From the NCBI RefSeq assembly GCF_004000845.1, contig NZ_BIMA01000043.1, forward strand, positions 1-55,919: a stretch of 55,919 nucleotides of DNA. The letters are read 5' to 3'. Position numbers and translations under genes: made by a program. A model generated the notes under the pieces. The model made no database searches. It saw nothing but the letters and a program-made list of their open reading frames with translations, and was not told the DNA's origin. The stretch comes from Paenibacillus koleovorans NBRC 103111 (GTDB taxonomy: Bacteria; Bacillota; Bacilli; Paenibacillales; NBRC-103111). This document shows positions 32,601 through 41,647 of this stretch, piece by piece (position 1 is the first letter of the stretch; every line of letters starts with the position of its first letter).

Positions 32601-32615
32601 TGCGCAACGCTCGAC

Positions 32616-34214
32616 TCACAGCAACAGCTCGATCGTAGCAGACGCAGCCTTAGCGCCGGATCGGCGGCCCTTGCTGCCGGCCGCTGCGGCTGCACGCTGC
32701 GGCGGACGGGCGTCTGCCCGCACGGTCGCGACTTCCGCCTGGCTGCCACCAGTCGCGCCCGCCCTCTCCGCTTCGGCTGCTACGCGGCTGGCCGCCGAAG
32801 CGCTCGGCGCGGCCGCATGGCTGGCCGCCGGCACGCTCGGCGCGGCAGCCTTCTTGCGCAGCCGCGCGATTCGCTGCTGCAGCTGCTCGCACAGCTGCGC
32901 GTGCTTGCCGCCGCCCCGCGCCAGCGCCATGCGGCTGCGCGTGCGAGCCAGCGCCTCCTCCGCCAGGCGGAGCGCCGCCGGCAAATCGCGCTCGCGATGC
33001 TCATAGTGCATCGCGAGCTCCAACCACGGCTCGACGTTCGCCAATGTCGAACGGCTCCCCTCCTCCACGAGCCGCTGCCAAATGGCCGCGGCTCGGCTCA
33101 CCTGCTGGCGCCGCTTGTAGAACGCGGCGCACAGTAAAGCATTGTCCGCGCTCAGCTCGTCCAAACGCGCAACCAGCGCGTCGACGGCGGCAACCGCCTT
33201 CGACTCCTCGCCGAGCTTCTCGAACCAGAGCGCGAGACGCATCGCCTCATCCTCCTCCAGCGCCTCTACCGGGATTGACCCTTCGAGCAGCTTCGTGAAA
33301 TGAATGGCGAGCGTGGCAAGCGTGAGCACATCGCGCTCATTATGCTCGAAGACGCCGGCCATCACGCCGGGATCGCCTTCGGCCAAATATTGAAAGTACA
33401 AAGTCGGCGCGAGCGAACCCGGCACATCATCGACTCGGTTCAAGCCGAGCCGAGCCTGCTCCAGCATCGTCAGCCGGCACGAAGGCAACGAACGCTTCCA
33501 GACACTGCGGGACGGAAATAGCAAATCCAGATGAATCGGTTCCGGACCGCTCCTACGGAGCCGGTTCAGGATGAACCGATTTTTGATGATCGGCCAGTCG
33601 AAGCATTTGCCATTAAAAGTAACGAGCCGGTCACGGGTCTGCATCGTCTCCTGCAAGTAGGCGAGCATCGCCGTTTCCTCGGCCGGATTGCGGATGAACA
33701 GCTGCCGCACGACGAACTGCCCCGCTTCATACAAACCGATGCCGATCATAAACGACACGTTGCCGGCTCCCACACCGAGCCCGGTCGTCTCCGTGTCGAG
33801 GAACAGCAGCCGCTCCAGCAACGAGCTGATCTCCGTCTCCCCGCCTCCAAACCCTCGCTCGATAGCTTCCTCGTTCGTCATCCTGCGCAGCAATCCCGTC
33901 CGTCGCTCGTCCAGCTCCGACAAGCGATGGGTGCCATGCGCGAATTCCGCCTCATAACGGCACTCCCGCAGCAAAAAAGCAGCCGCCTCGTCTCCCTGCA
34001 GACGCACTCCGAGCCGCTCCCAACGCGCATCGAGCAAGGGCAAGGGAGCCGACAGAGCCGCCACAACGGCCCGATCCGCCGAGTCCGCAGCCTTGCCAGA
34101 CCCGCCACCAAGTTCACCGGCGTTTTCCACATCCGCTTCTCGCTCCAGCCCCTCGTCCGCCCGCTTGGCATCCGTTCGTTTGAATCGCGCCAACCGATCC
34201 TTCAATCCGCTCAT
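32616..34214 (-). CDS. mrfB: MrfB-like exonuclease (YprB), DEDD fold with Ala-rich tail
   Basis: A 532-residue homologue of Bacillus YprB/MrfB, a DEDD-type nuclease that works with helicase MrfA in repair of mitomycin C damage. The exonuclease motif LFLDTETTGLG (near residue 140) and the later FNGKCFDWPIIKNRF and EHNERDVLTL motifs supply the acidic residues. A helical, TPR-like region follows. The last 80 residues are a low-complexity Ala/Arg/Ser tail (AAAPSVPAASHAAAPSASAA) absent from shorter homologues as I know them. It is notably more GC-rich than mrfA, 49 bases upstream. Confidence 0.87.
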   Translation of the reverse strand: MSGLKDRLARFKRTDAKRADEGLEREADVENAGELGGGSGKAADSADRAVVAALSAPLPLLDARWERLGVRLQGDEAAAFLLRECRYEAEFAHGTHRLSELDERRTGLLRRMTNEEAIERGFGGGETEISSLLERLLFLDTETTGLGVGAGNVSFMIGIGLYEAGQFVVRQLFIRNPAEETAMLAYLQETMQTRDRLVTFNGKCFDWPIIKNRFILNRLRRSGPEPIHLDLLFPSRSVWKRSLPSCRLTMLEQARLGLNRVDDVPGSLAPTLYFQYLAEGDPGVMAGVFEHNERDVLTLATLAIHFTKLLEGSIPVEALEEDEAMRLALWFEKLGEESKAVAAVDALVARLDELSADNALLCAAFYKRRQQVSRAAAIWQRLVEEGSRSTLANVEPWLELAMHYEHRERDLPAALRLAEEALARTRSRMALARGGGKHAQLCEQLQQRIARLRKKAAAPSVPAASHAAAPSASAASRVAAEAERAGATGGSQAEVATVRADARPPQRAAAAAGSKGRRSGAKAASATIELLL

Positions 34215-34263
34215 CGGCTCGCCGTCGCCCCCTTATCCACAGAATCAGCTTCTCCGCCAGCTG

Positions 34264-36513
34264 CTATATGGCGCCTAACAGCTCCAAACTCTTGTGTTTA
34301 CCGCTTATCCCTTCTATTTCCGTACCGATACACGAAGGGCAGCCATCTTCACAGGGGCATTTCTTAATCAGGTTTCTTGCAGCCGCCTTGATTTCGTCAA
34401 ATCGCTTATAGACATCTTCGGCCAGTCCAATTCCACCAGGGTAATGGTCATATATAAACAGGGTCGGCAATTGCGTATGCTCCGCCCTAATTTGCGAGAC
34501 GACGTGTATATCGCTTCGGTCGCACATCACATGAATCGGCACGATATGCCTCAGCACATTTGAAATTCCAATCAGCAGCTGTTCCAGCGTTTTCGTTCCT
34601 AGGCTCGGATCGATCTCCTTTAACTCGATCCAAGTTGCGCTCGTATGCAGCTCTTCTTCCGGGAGGTTAATGGGGCCATATCCGATATTCTCAAAACTGG
34701 ACAAGCGAATTTTCTTGAAAATGGTCGGCATCGCATTAACACGAACCTCGCCCTGATTAATTGTGCTAAATCGTCTACTTTCCGTCCGGTCCTTTTCTAA
34801 GACCACCAGCTTTACCGCCAGATTCGCATCGGTGTAATATTCTACATTTACTTCCCGCACATAAGCCTTTTTATGGTCCCAGTCCAACTTTTCGACTTGA
34901 TACTGGACACCTTCATGCAAATAAATGGCTTCATCATGGAGTAAGGTCATGGCGCTAAAGCGGTCCATTTCCCCTATTATCTTAACGTTCGCAAGGTCCG
35001 ACTGATCCACAATCACTACATTTTCTTGCGCTGCCGAACGAAGGCTTATCTCACTTGCCGGAAAGGATTGATTCGCCCAGTAGAACGTATCGCCGGCCTG
35101 GTGCAGCACCTTCTCGTCCACCAAGTATTCTAAAATTTCGGTTATTTCCAACGGCCCGAATTGTTCCCCTTTTGTTAAAGGCAGTTCATACGCGGCACAG
35201 CGCAGATGATCCACGAGTATAATTAAATTTTCCGGGTTGATTCTTGCGGACTCTGGGGAGCGATCGAAAAAATACTCGGGATTCTGAACGATATACTGGT
35301 CGATCGGCGTATTGCTGGCTACCATCACGACCAAGGCTTCCCCATGCCGCCTTCCTGCTCGGCCTGCCTGCTGCCATGTACTAGCGACGCTTCCGGGGTA
35401 GCCTGTCATAATACAGACCTGCAGCTGGCCTATGTCTACGCCTAATTCCAAAGCATTCGTACTTACAACGCCTAAAATATCCCCATTCCTTAAACCGCGC
35501 TCGATCTCCCGTCGCTGGTTTGGCAAATACCCGCCTCGGTAGCCCCTAATGGATTTCGAGCCTATATCATTCTTAATCAGCTCCTGTAAATGGCTTAAAA
35601 TGATTTCCACTCTTACCCGGCTTCGGGCAAATACGATGGTTTGTACTTTATTCGTTAAAAAGTCCCTCGCCAGGCGGTTCACTTCTACAACAGCACTTTT
35701 CCGTATATTCAGTGCCTTGTTCACAATCGGCGGGTTGTAAAAAACAAAATGTTTTCGTCCTCTTGGAGCGCCGTTATCGTCAATAAGTCGCATTGGTTGT
35801 CCCGTTAGCTGCTCGGCCAGCTCCTTCGGATTCGCGATAGTCGCTGAAGTGCAAATAAACAGGGGATTGCTCCCGTAAAATTTGCAAATTCTTTTTAAAC
35901 GTCGGACAACGTTGGCAACATGACTGCCGAATACGCCCCTGTATGTATGTAGCTCGTCTATTACGATGTACTTCAAATTGCTAAACAAGCTGATCCATTT
36001 GGTATGGTGGGGAAGAATCGCCGAATGCAGCATATCGGGGTTCGTTATGACTATATGCCCTGCTGTCCTTACAAGCTGCCGAATGGCTGGTGCCGTATCG
36101 CCGTCATAGGTGAAGCTTTTTATGTCGATCCCCATTTCAGCTATGATTTCGTTCAGTTCGCTTTTTTGGTCTTGTGCCAGTGCTTTCGTAGGGAATAAGT
36201 ATAGTGCCCGGCTGCCGTCGTCTTCCGCTATTGCCTGTAGTACGGGAAGGTTGTAGCAAAGCGTTTTCCCCGATGCGGTCGGAGTTACAGCTACGATATT
36301 TTCACCTATACGGATCGTTTCGTACGCTGTGTGCTGATGCGTGTACAGCTGCTCAATTCCTCGATTTGCTAACGCCAGTCTTATCCTTGGGTCCACGCTT
36401 TCGGGAATGGCTCTCGTTTGGGCTTCCTGCGGCGCGACTTCGTGCCAATTGATAATGTTTTCATTCCCTCTCAATTCCATGATTAGCTGGGAAAGGTCTT
36501 TTTTTCTGAACAT
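34264..36513 (-). CDS. mrfA: MrfA-like DNA repair helicase (YprA)
   Basis: A 749-residue superfamily 2 helicase. Motif I is TPTASGKT, motif II IDELH, motif III SAT, motif V STNALELGVDIG and motif VI QQAGRAGRRHG. The C-terminal DUF1998-like region ends in a four-cysteine cluster, CPCEDGCPSC, which binds zinc in this family. In Bacillus subtilis MrfA unwinds DNA for the MrfAB excision path acting on mitomycin C adducts. The gene looks more AT-rich than its partner mrfB and than its neighbours. The ATG follows AGTAGGTG by five bases. Confidence 0.92.
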   Translation of the reverse strand: MFRKKDLSQLIMELRGNENIINWHEVAPQEAQTRAIPESVDPRIRLALANRGIEQLYTHQHTAYETIRIGENIVAVTPTASGKTLCYNLPVLQAIAEDDGSRALYLFPTKALAQDQKSELNEIIAEMGIDIKSFTYDGDTAPAIRQLVRTAGHIVITNPDMLHSAILPHHTKWISLFSNLKYIVIDELHTYRGVFGSHVANVVRRLKRICKFYGSNPLFICTSATIANPKELAEQLTGQPMRLIDDNGAPRGRKHFVFYNPPIVNKALNIRKSAVVEVNRLARDFLTNKVQTIVFARSRVRVEIILSHLQELIKNDIGSKSIRGYRGGYLPNQRREIERGLRNGDILGVVSTNALELGVDIGQLQVCIMTGYPGSVASTWQQAGRAGRRHGEALVVMVASNTPIDQYIVQNPEYFFDRSPESARINPENLIILVDHLRCAAYELPLTKGEQFGPLEITEILEYLVDEKVLHQAGDTFYWANQSFPASEISLRSAAQENVVIVDQSDLANVKIIGEMDRFSAMTLLHDEAIYLHEGVQYQVEKLDWDHKKAYVREVNVEYYTDANLAVKLVVLEKDRTESRRFSTINQGEVRVNAMPTIFKKIRLSSFENIGYGPINLPEEELHTSATWIELKEIDPSLGTKTLEQLLIGISNVLRHIVPIHVMCDRSDIHVVSQIRAEHTQLPTLFIYDHYPGGIGLAEDVYKRFDEIKAAARNLIKKCPCEDGCPSCIGTEIEGISGKHKSLELLGAI

Positions 36514-36521
36514 GCCTGCAC

Positions 36522-36683
36522 CTACTCGACTTTTAAATATGCGACCGTATAAGAATTCATGAAAAAATACCCCTTGCCAAACCAGTTTTCGGCGATTATG
36601 ATTTCATTGTACAGAATATACGTTCGCATGACAATAATGCAGCTACGAAATCCCTTCAAGCCTTCGTCCGGGAGAGATTGCAT
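36522..36683 (-). CDS. Possible small protein directly upstream of mrfA
   Basis: An open frame of about 53 residues from an ATG at 36683 (MQSLPDEGLKGF) to a stop nine bases before mrfA; the frame is longer if earlier starts are used. The last codons overlap the mrfA ribosome binding site, which would suit coupling. No family is recognised and there is no strong ribosome binding site. It may be a chance reading frame. Confidence 0.25.
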   Translation of the reverse strand: MQSLPDEGLKGFRSCIIVMRTYILYNEIIIAENWFGKGYFFMNSYTVAYLKVE

Positions 36684-36769
36684 ATAGTCGAATTTTAGTC
36701 TTGCCCGCTCCCGCTGTGCGATGATACAGTCATAGGAGAAGTGTGAAAAGGAACGAGGAAGGAGACTGA

Positions 36770-36853
36770 ATGCGATGCATTTTCCTATATATATATTTCG
36801 GGTTAACCCAAACCACAGAGCGTCGATCCGAATACGCCAATTACTCCGACTAA
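36770..36853 (+). CDS. Possible leader peptide of the ABC exporter operon (27 residues)
   Basis: The frame starts at an ATG preceded by GAAGGAG with four bases spacing and runs MRCIFLYIYFGLTQ to a TAA at 36851. It is followed 55 bases later by a strong terminator and then the two ABC exporter genes. In Bacillus subtilis the BmrCD exporter is controlled by a leader peptide (BmrB) and ribosome-mediated attenuation, so a similar role is proposed. Nothing in the peptide itself proves translation. Confidence 0.4.
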   Translation: MRCIFLYIYFGLTQTTERRSEYANYSD

Positions 36854-36908
36854 GCGATACGGCAATCCCGTTGCGAACGCCTGCCCTCAGGCCGCCCCGC
36901 ACGAATCT

Positions 36909-36936
36909 CCGCAGCTTACGGCTGCGGCTTTTTTTG
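36909..36936 (+). terminator. Strong terminator ahead of the ABC exporter genes, candidate attenuator
   Basis: CCGCAGC (36909-36915), loop TTACG, GCTGCGG (36921-36927), then CTTTTTTTG. It lies between the possible leader ORF and the first exporter gene. An upstream GCCGC in GGCCGCCCCGC could pair with GCGGC of the 3' arm and compete with the stem. Confidence 0.85.
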
Positions 36937-36981
36937 TTTCCGACCCCATAGGCACTAGTCAGCAATCAGGAGGTTTCCATC

Positions 36982-38844
36982 ATGAAAATCATGCTGCGCA
37001 TTTTGAAATACACCATACCTTACAAAGGTTGGACCGCCGTCGCCCTGCTCATGCTCGCGCTGGGGGTCGCCTTCGATCTGCTCGCCCCTTGGTTTCTGAA
37101 GCAGACGATTGACGTAGGTATTGCGGAGAGCCGCATGTCCGCGGTCATTCTGTTCGCGCTGCTGCTGTTCTTCGGTCAAATTCTGAAGAGCATCGGCATG
37201 TACTACCAAGGCGTCGCCCAGGAACGTGTCGGCCAGAACGTCGTGTTCGACATTCGCCAGCAAGTGTACGCCCATCTCCAGCGTCTATCGTTCGGCTATT
37301 ACGACAAGGCTCAAACCGGCCAAATCATGTCCCGGATGACGGGCGACATCGAAGCGATCAAGAACTTCGTCGGATTCGGCGCCATGCTGCTCGTAACCGG
37401 CTTGCTGACGTTCGTCGGAACGTTCATCGTCATGCTCATGCTGCATTGGCAAGTAACCGTCATCAGCATGGTGACGATCCCGTTCCTGCTTATCGTGCTG
37501 CGCCAGTTTAATCGTAAGGTAGGTCCCGCTTGGTCGGATATCCGCGAGCAGATGGGCCGATTGACAACGACGCTGCAAGAGAACATTTCCGGAATCCGGG
37601 TCGTCAAGGCGTTCGCCAGGGAAAAAACAGAGAAAGAGAAATTCAGCTGGCGCAACGACACCAACTTTCAATCCAATGTGAAGCGCGCCAAAATCGAGGC
37701 GGGAGCGTTTCCGCTGATGGGCTTTTACGGCGGGGTTGTGTTCCTTCTCATGATCTGGGCGGGCGGCACATACGTCATTAAGGATGAAATGAGCATCGGG
37801 ACGCTGATGGCGTTCCAATGGTACGCATGGGGGCTGCTGTGGCCGCTGCAGATGCTCGGCTGGCTGATCAACATTATGCAGCAGGCGCTGAAGGCCGCTC
37901 CGCGCGTGTTCGAGATCGTAGATACGCCGGCCGCTATTCATACCCCGGAAGACGGAGGACGTACCGCGGAGTCGATCCGAGGGCATGTCGTGTTCGATCA
38001 AGTGGATTTTCGTTTCCCGACGATCCAACCGTTCGCCAAAACCGGCGGAGATTCCGAGTCCAAGGCGGAGCAGCCGATCGAGCCGCAGGTTTCTCCCGTT
38101 GTGTTGGACGCCCTGTCCCTCGATATACGCCCAGGTGAAGTAATCGCCATCCTGGGTGCTACTGGTTCCGGGAAAACTAGCCTGATTAATTTGCTGCCCC
38201 GATTTTATGATGTAACGGGCGGAAGGCTGCTGATCGACGGCGTGGACGTAAAAGAGTACACCCTGGAAGGGCTGCGACGCAAAATCGGCATCGTTCCGCA
38301 GGAGACCTTCCTATTCTCCGCCACGATCCGCGAGAACATCGCCTACGGAGTCCCGGATGCTACTCAAGAGCGTATCGAGTGGGCGGCGGCCAAAGCTCAA
38401 ATTCACGAGTTCATCCAAACGCTTCAGGACGGCTATGACACGATCATCGGCGAGCGGGGTGTCGGCTTGTCCGGCGGCCAACGCCAGCGGGTGGCTCTGG
38501 CGCGCGCGATTCTGATGGATCCGCCGATTCTTGTCCTCGATGAAGCGACGGCAAGCGTAGACACGGCCACAGAGTCGGCCATTCACGAGGCGCTGCACGA
38601 CATTATGCAAGGACGCACGACGTTCATCGTCGCCCAGCGGCTCTCTTCGATCCAGCGGGCCGACCGCATAATCGTGCTGCAGGACGGTCGAATTTTGCAG
38701 ATGGGCACTCATGCCGAGCTTGCTTCTCAAGACGGGTTCTTCCGCAACTTGTATGCGATGCAACAGACGCCCGCGGATGAACCGGCTTCGAGCCCGGCTC
38801 CTTCCCAACCGGCTATTCCCATTTTACAAGCAGAAAGCAGGTGA
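36982..38844 (+). CDS. ABC multidrug-type exporter half-transporter, subunit 1
   Basis: A 620-residue protein with six membrane segments in the N-terminal 310 residues and a C-terminal ATPase. Walker A is GATGSGKTS, the signature LSGGQRQRVALARA and Walker B ILVLDEATASVD. The switch histidine is replaced by glutamine (VAQRLSS, Q552), while the partner keeps histidine. This pattern fits a heterodimeric exporter with one degenerate ATP site. The ATG has a strong AGGAGG site. The second subunit starts six bases after its stop. Relatives in Bacillus include the YfiB/YfiC and BmrC/BmrD pairs. Substrate unknown. Confidence 0.9.
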   Translation: MKIMLRILKYTIPYKGWTAVALLMLALGVAFDLLAPWFLKQTIDVGIAESRMSAVILFALLLFFGQILKSIGMYYQGVAQERVGQNVVFDIRQQVYAHLQRLSFGYYDKAQTGQIMSRMTGDIEAIKNFVGFGAMLLVTGLLTFVGTFIVMLMLHWQVTVISMVTIPFLLIVLRQFNRKVGPAWSDIREQMGRLTTTLQENISGIRVVKAFAREKTEKEKFSWRNDTNFQSNVKRAKIEAGAFPLMGFYGGVVFLLMIWAGGTYVIKDEMSIGTLMAFQWYAWGLLWPLQMLGWLINIMQQALKAAPRVFEIVDTPAAIHTPEDGGRTAESIRGHVVFDQVDFRFPTIQPFAKTGGDSESKAEQPIEPQVSPVVLDALSLDIRPGEVIAILGATGSGKTSLINLLPRFYDVTGGRLLIDGVDVKEYTLEGLRRKIGIVPQETFLFSATIRENIAYGVPDATQERIEWAAAKAQIHEFIQTLQDGYDTIIGERGVGLSGGQRQRVALARAILMDPPILVLDEATASVDTATESAIHEALHDIMQGRTTFIVAQRLSSIQRADRIIVLQDGRILQMGTHAELASQDGFFRNLYAMQQTPADEPASSPAPSQPAIPILQAESR

Positions 38845-38850
38845 TCCTTC

Positions 38851-40662
38851 ATGAGCCAATGGGATATGGATTCCGAGGACCAGGAAGATAAACCGTTTAA
38901 TAAGCAATACATGAAACGAATGATCGGCTATTTGAAGCCGCATAAGAAAGTAATGGTTGTGGTCGGCATCATCGTCGTGCTGAACATGCTGCTCAGCTTG
39001 GCCGAGCCGCTAGTGATCCGTTATGCAATCGACAAGGGCATGGTGGAGAAAAACATGACGGTGCTCCATATTGCAGGGTTCATGATGCTGGGGATCCGGT
39101 TGTTCTCCTGGCTGTTCAGCTTCCTGCATATCCGGATGATCAACAGCACCGGACAGCGCATTTTGTATGAGCTGCGGCAACAGCTGTTCAATCATCTGCA
39201 ATCGTTGTCGTTCCGGTTTTTCGACGGCAGGCCAGCCGGCAAAATCATGTCGCGGATCACGAACGACACGAATGCGATCGGCGAGCTCATCAACGGCGGT
39301 CTCATTACGCTGATGATGGAGTCGACGCATCTGGTCGGCATCATCGTCATTTTGCTCTGGATGGACTGGAAGCTGGCGCTGATGGCGTTCACGACGTTCC
39401 CGTTCCTCTACTTGCTCGTCTCCCGCTTCCGCCCCAAGGTCGAAGGAGCTTGGACGCGCTCGCGCAAGACGATGTCCGCCATCAACGGCAACGTGAACGA
39501 AACGATTCAAGGCATTCGCGTCGTTCAAGCATTCTCCCGCGAGCAAGTGAACGATCGGAAATTCGAAAACATCAATAACCGCAACCGCGTCGCCTTTATG
39601 CGCGCCGTGTCGCTGGAATCGATGGTTTGGCCGCTCGTCGAGCTGATCGGGATGGTCGGCACTTGTCTCGTCGTCTGGTACGGAGCCGTAAGGGTCATAG
39701 ACGAGGCGCTAACGATCGGCTTCATTATCGCCTTCATCAACTACTTGTGGCGGTTCTGGGGTCCGCTCAGCTCGCTGTCCAAGGTATACAGTCAGCTGCT
39801 ATCGGCTATGGCTTCCGCGGAGCGTATCTACGAGATACTTGACACGGAACCGGAAGTTCAAGACAAAACCGGGGCAAAAGCGATGCCGACTATTCAAGGG
39901 CGAGTCGTCTTCAAGGACGTCTCCTTCCGTTACAAGCCGGATCAAGCCGATGTGATCCGCCGGCTCAATCTGGACGTGAGGCCGGGCGAGCGAATCGCCA
40001 TCGTCGGACCTACCGGCGCAGGCAAGAGTACGATCGTCAATTTGCTCATGCGGTTCTATGATACGACTGACGGCTCGATCACGATTGACGGCGTGGACAT
40101 CAAGGATGTGACGCTTGCCTCGCTGCGAAGCCAGATGGGCATCGTGCTGCAGGACTCGTTCATTTTCTCCGGGACGATCGAGGATAACCTGCGATACGGC
40201 AAACAGGACGCCACCGCGGAAGAGCTGGAGAACGCCGCGAGAAGCGTGCGAGTCGATCGATTCGTCGACAAGATGCCGGAGCGCTATGCTACACAGGTCG
40301 AGGAGCGCGGCTCCAAGCTGTCCGTCGGCCAGCGCCAGCTGCTCGCCTTCGGTCGAGTACTGCTCTCCGATCCCCGCATCCTCATCCTGGATGAGGCCAC
40401 TTCCAGCGTCGATACGGAGACCGAGCAGCATATCCAGGAAGCGCTCAAACAGTTGCTTCACGGGCGAACCGCGTTCATCATCGCTCATCGACTCTCGACG
40501 ATTCGAGACGCCGACCGCATCCTGGTCATTCGCGACGGCGAAATCGCCGAGAGCGGCAACCACGACGAGCTGATGCAAGTGAAAGGCTTGTACGCCAACC
40601 TGTATTACAATCAATTTTTGATGCAGCAAAGCTTGGCGCTCAAGGTAAACGGGGCTTCCTGA
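38851..40662 (+). CDS. ABC multidrug-type exporter half-transporter, subunit 2
   Basis: A 603-residue half-transporter with an N-terminal cytosolic, acidic extension, six membrane segments and an ATPase domain. Walker A is GPTGAGKST, Walker B ILILDEATSSVD, and the switch histidine is present (IIAHRLST). The signature is LSVGQ in place of LSGGQ, the altered partner of the subunit 1 Walker A in the heterodimer. Together the two subunits predict one complete and one weakened catalytic site, well known in heterodimeric exporters. It is coupled to subunit 1 (six-base gap). Confidence 0.9.
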   Translation: MSQWDMDSEDQEDKPFNKQYMKRMIGYLKPHKKVMVVVGIIVVLNMLLSLAEPLVIRYAIDKGMVEKNMTVLHIAGFMMLGIRLFSWLFSFLHIRMINSTGQRILYELRQQLFNHLQSLSFRFFDGRPAGKIMSRITNDTNAIGELINGGLITLMMESTHLVGIIVILLWMDWKLALMAFTTFPFLYLLVSRFRPKVEGAWTRSRKTMSAINGNVNETIQGIRVVQAFSREQVNDRKFENINNRNRVAFMRAVSLESMVWPLVELIGMVGTCLVVWYGAVRVIDEALTIGFIIAFINYLWRFWGPLSSLSKVYSQLLSAMASAERIYEILDTEPEVQDKTGAKAMPTIQGRVVFKDVSFRYKPDQADVIRRLNLDVRPGERIAIVGPTGAGKSTIVNLLMRFYDTTDGSITIDGVDIKDVTLASLRSQMGIVLQDSFIFSGTIEDNLRYGKQDATAEELENAARSVRVDRFVDKMPERYATQVEERGSKLSVGQRQLLAFGRVLLSDPRILILDEATSSVDTETEQHIQEALKQLLHGRTAFIIAHRLSTIRDADRILVIRDGEIAESGNHDELMQVKGLYANLYYNQFLMQQSLALKVNGAS

Positions 40663-40764
40663 CCGCTCTCGTCCAACTTAACGATAATAATTCCAATCTT
40701 GGTCGTATTGTTGTACAATGGAGGGAACATGATATAAAGAAGACGAACTTCGAGGTGACCCGCC

Positions 40765-41202
40765 ATGCTAGAGAACTTATATAAGCAAATCGTGATGGAC
40801 CATTATAAAAAGCCGCACAACAAAGGCAAGCTGACGGAAGAAGGAGCGCTCCAGCTCCCCTATAAAAATCCGACTTGCGGCGACGTCATGGTGTTGTACA
40901 TGAATGTCGACGAGAATCGCAGGATCAAGGATATCAAATTCGAAGGCGAAGGCTGCTCGATCAGCATGGCTTCGTGCTCGATGATGACGGATCTGGTGAA
41001 AGGCAAAACGGTCGACGAAGCGAAAAAGATCATCGAAATGTTCAATGATATGATCAAAAAAGGCGAGATCCCCGAGGACGAAGACGCGCTCGGCGATGCG
41101 CTTGCTCTGTCCGGGGTGCACAAGCTGAAAGCCCGCCACAATTGCTCGCTGCTCGGCTGGAACGGCTTGGACAAAGCGCTCAAGCAGAACGAACTGCAGT
41201 AA
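40765..41202 (+). CDS. sufU: Iron-sulfur cluster assembly protein SufU
   Basis: A 145-residue SufU, which takes sulfur from cysteine desulfurase SufS as a zinc-dependent sulfur transferase. Zinc ligands are C38 and D40 (NPTCGDV), C64 (GEGCSIS) and C127 (RHNCSLL), with the SufU-specific insertion before the last cysteine. The ATG is preceded by a GAGGTGA site. In most Firmicutes sufU sits within sufCDSUB, but here it stands alone between the ABC exporter and a terminator. It may be a second copy or a relocated one; the rest of the suf genes are not in the window. Confidence 0.92.
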   Translation: MLENLYKQIVMDHYKKPHNKGKLTEEGALQLPYKNPTCGDVMVLYMNVDENRRIKDIKFEGEGCSISMASCSMMTDLVKGKTVDEAKKIIEMFNDMIKKGEIPEDEDALGDALALSGVHKLKARHNCSLLGWNGLDKALKQNELQ

Positions 41203-41238
41203 CGGATCGGCTCTTCTAATCCTAAAGATCCCAGCAGC

Positions 41239-41277
41239 AACTCCCGTGCTTCCAAGAGAAGCAGCCGGGAGTTTTTT
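41239..41277 (+). terminator. Rho-independent terminator of sufU
   Basis: AACTCCCG and CGGGAGTTTTTT form the outer stem, with an inner stem TGCTTC/GAAGCA. Confidence 0.9.
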
Positions 41278-41647
41278 ACTGCTTCCGCTAAACGCAGATA
41301 GCCGCCGTTTATGACCAGATAAACAGCGGCTACCTCTTGCACTTGCTATTCATTTATTGACTTCCCTGTCCTTTCAGCCCAACATGCTTTCCACATGTCA
41401 TCGGATATTATACCACAAGCGACATGTCCGGCATGCCTTTATTGCTCGGGGCCTCGCTCGCTTGCCGGTGAGTTCCCGCATGCCCACGAATTACAGAACA
41501 AGTCTTCACTCACTTGTCCTCCACGCAATCCGATTTCAGCATGCTTCGCTAACCTAAGTCATTGGACTATCCCCTCTCTGTGCTGGATAATTATGATTAC
41601 CCAGCCACAGAGGTATTGAATCAGCCAGAAATCGTTTAAGAAATCAA
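41278..41647. other. Non-coding gap of about 370 bases with three inverted repeats
   Basis: No gene is recognised. The gap holds a strong hairpin TAGCCGC-GTTTAT / ATAAAC-GCGGCTA (41299-41332), the inverted repeat ACATGTC/GACATGT (41393-41427) and a long imperfect hairpin CCTCTCTGTGCTGG / CCAGCCACAGAGG (41573-41613). None has a good T tail except through the preceding terminator. The last may terminate the leftward lipid operon. Confidence 0.4.

Noticed and set aside
32293-33006. Plus-strand frame through the 52-bp array with recurring short peptides
   Set aside because: The recurrence follows from the DNA repeat, whose period is not a multiple of three; the downstream half is antisense to mrfB.
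36684-36965. Upstream part of the 147-codon frame before mrfA
   Set aside because: It is antisense to the possible leader ORF and terminator of the exporter and has unlikely composition; only the last 53 codons are kept as a weak candidate.
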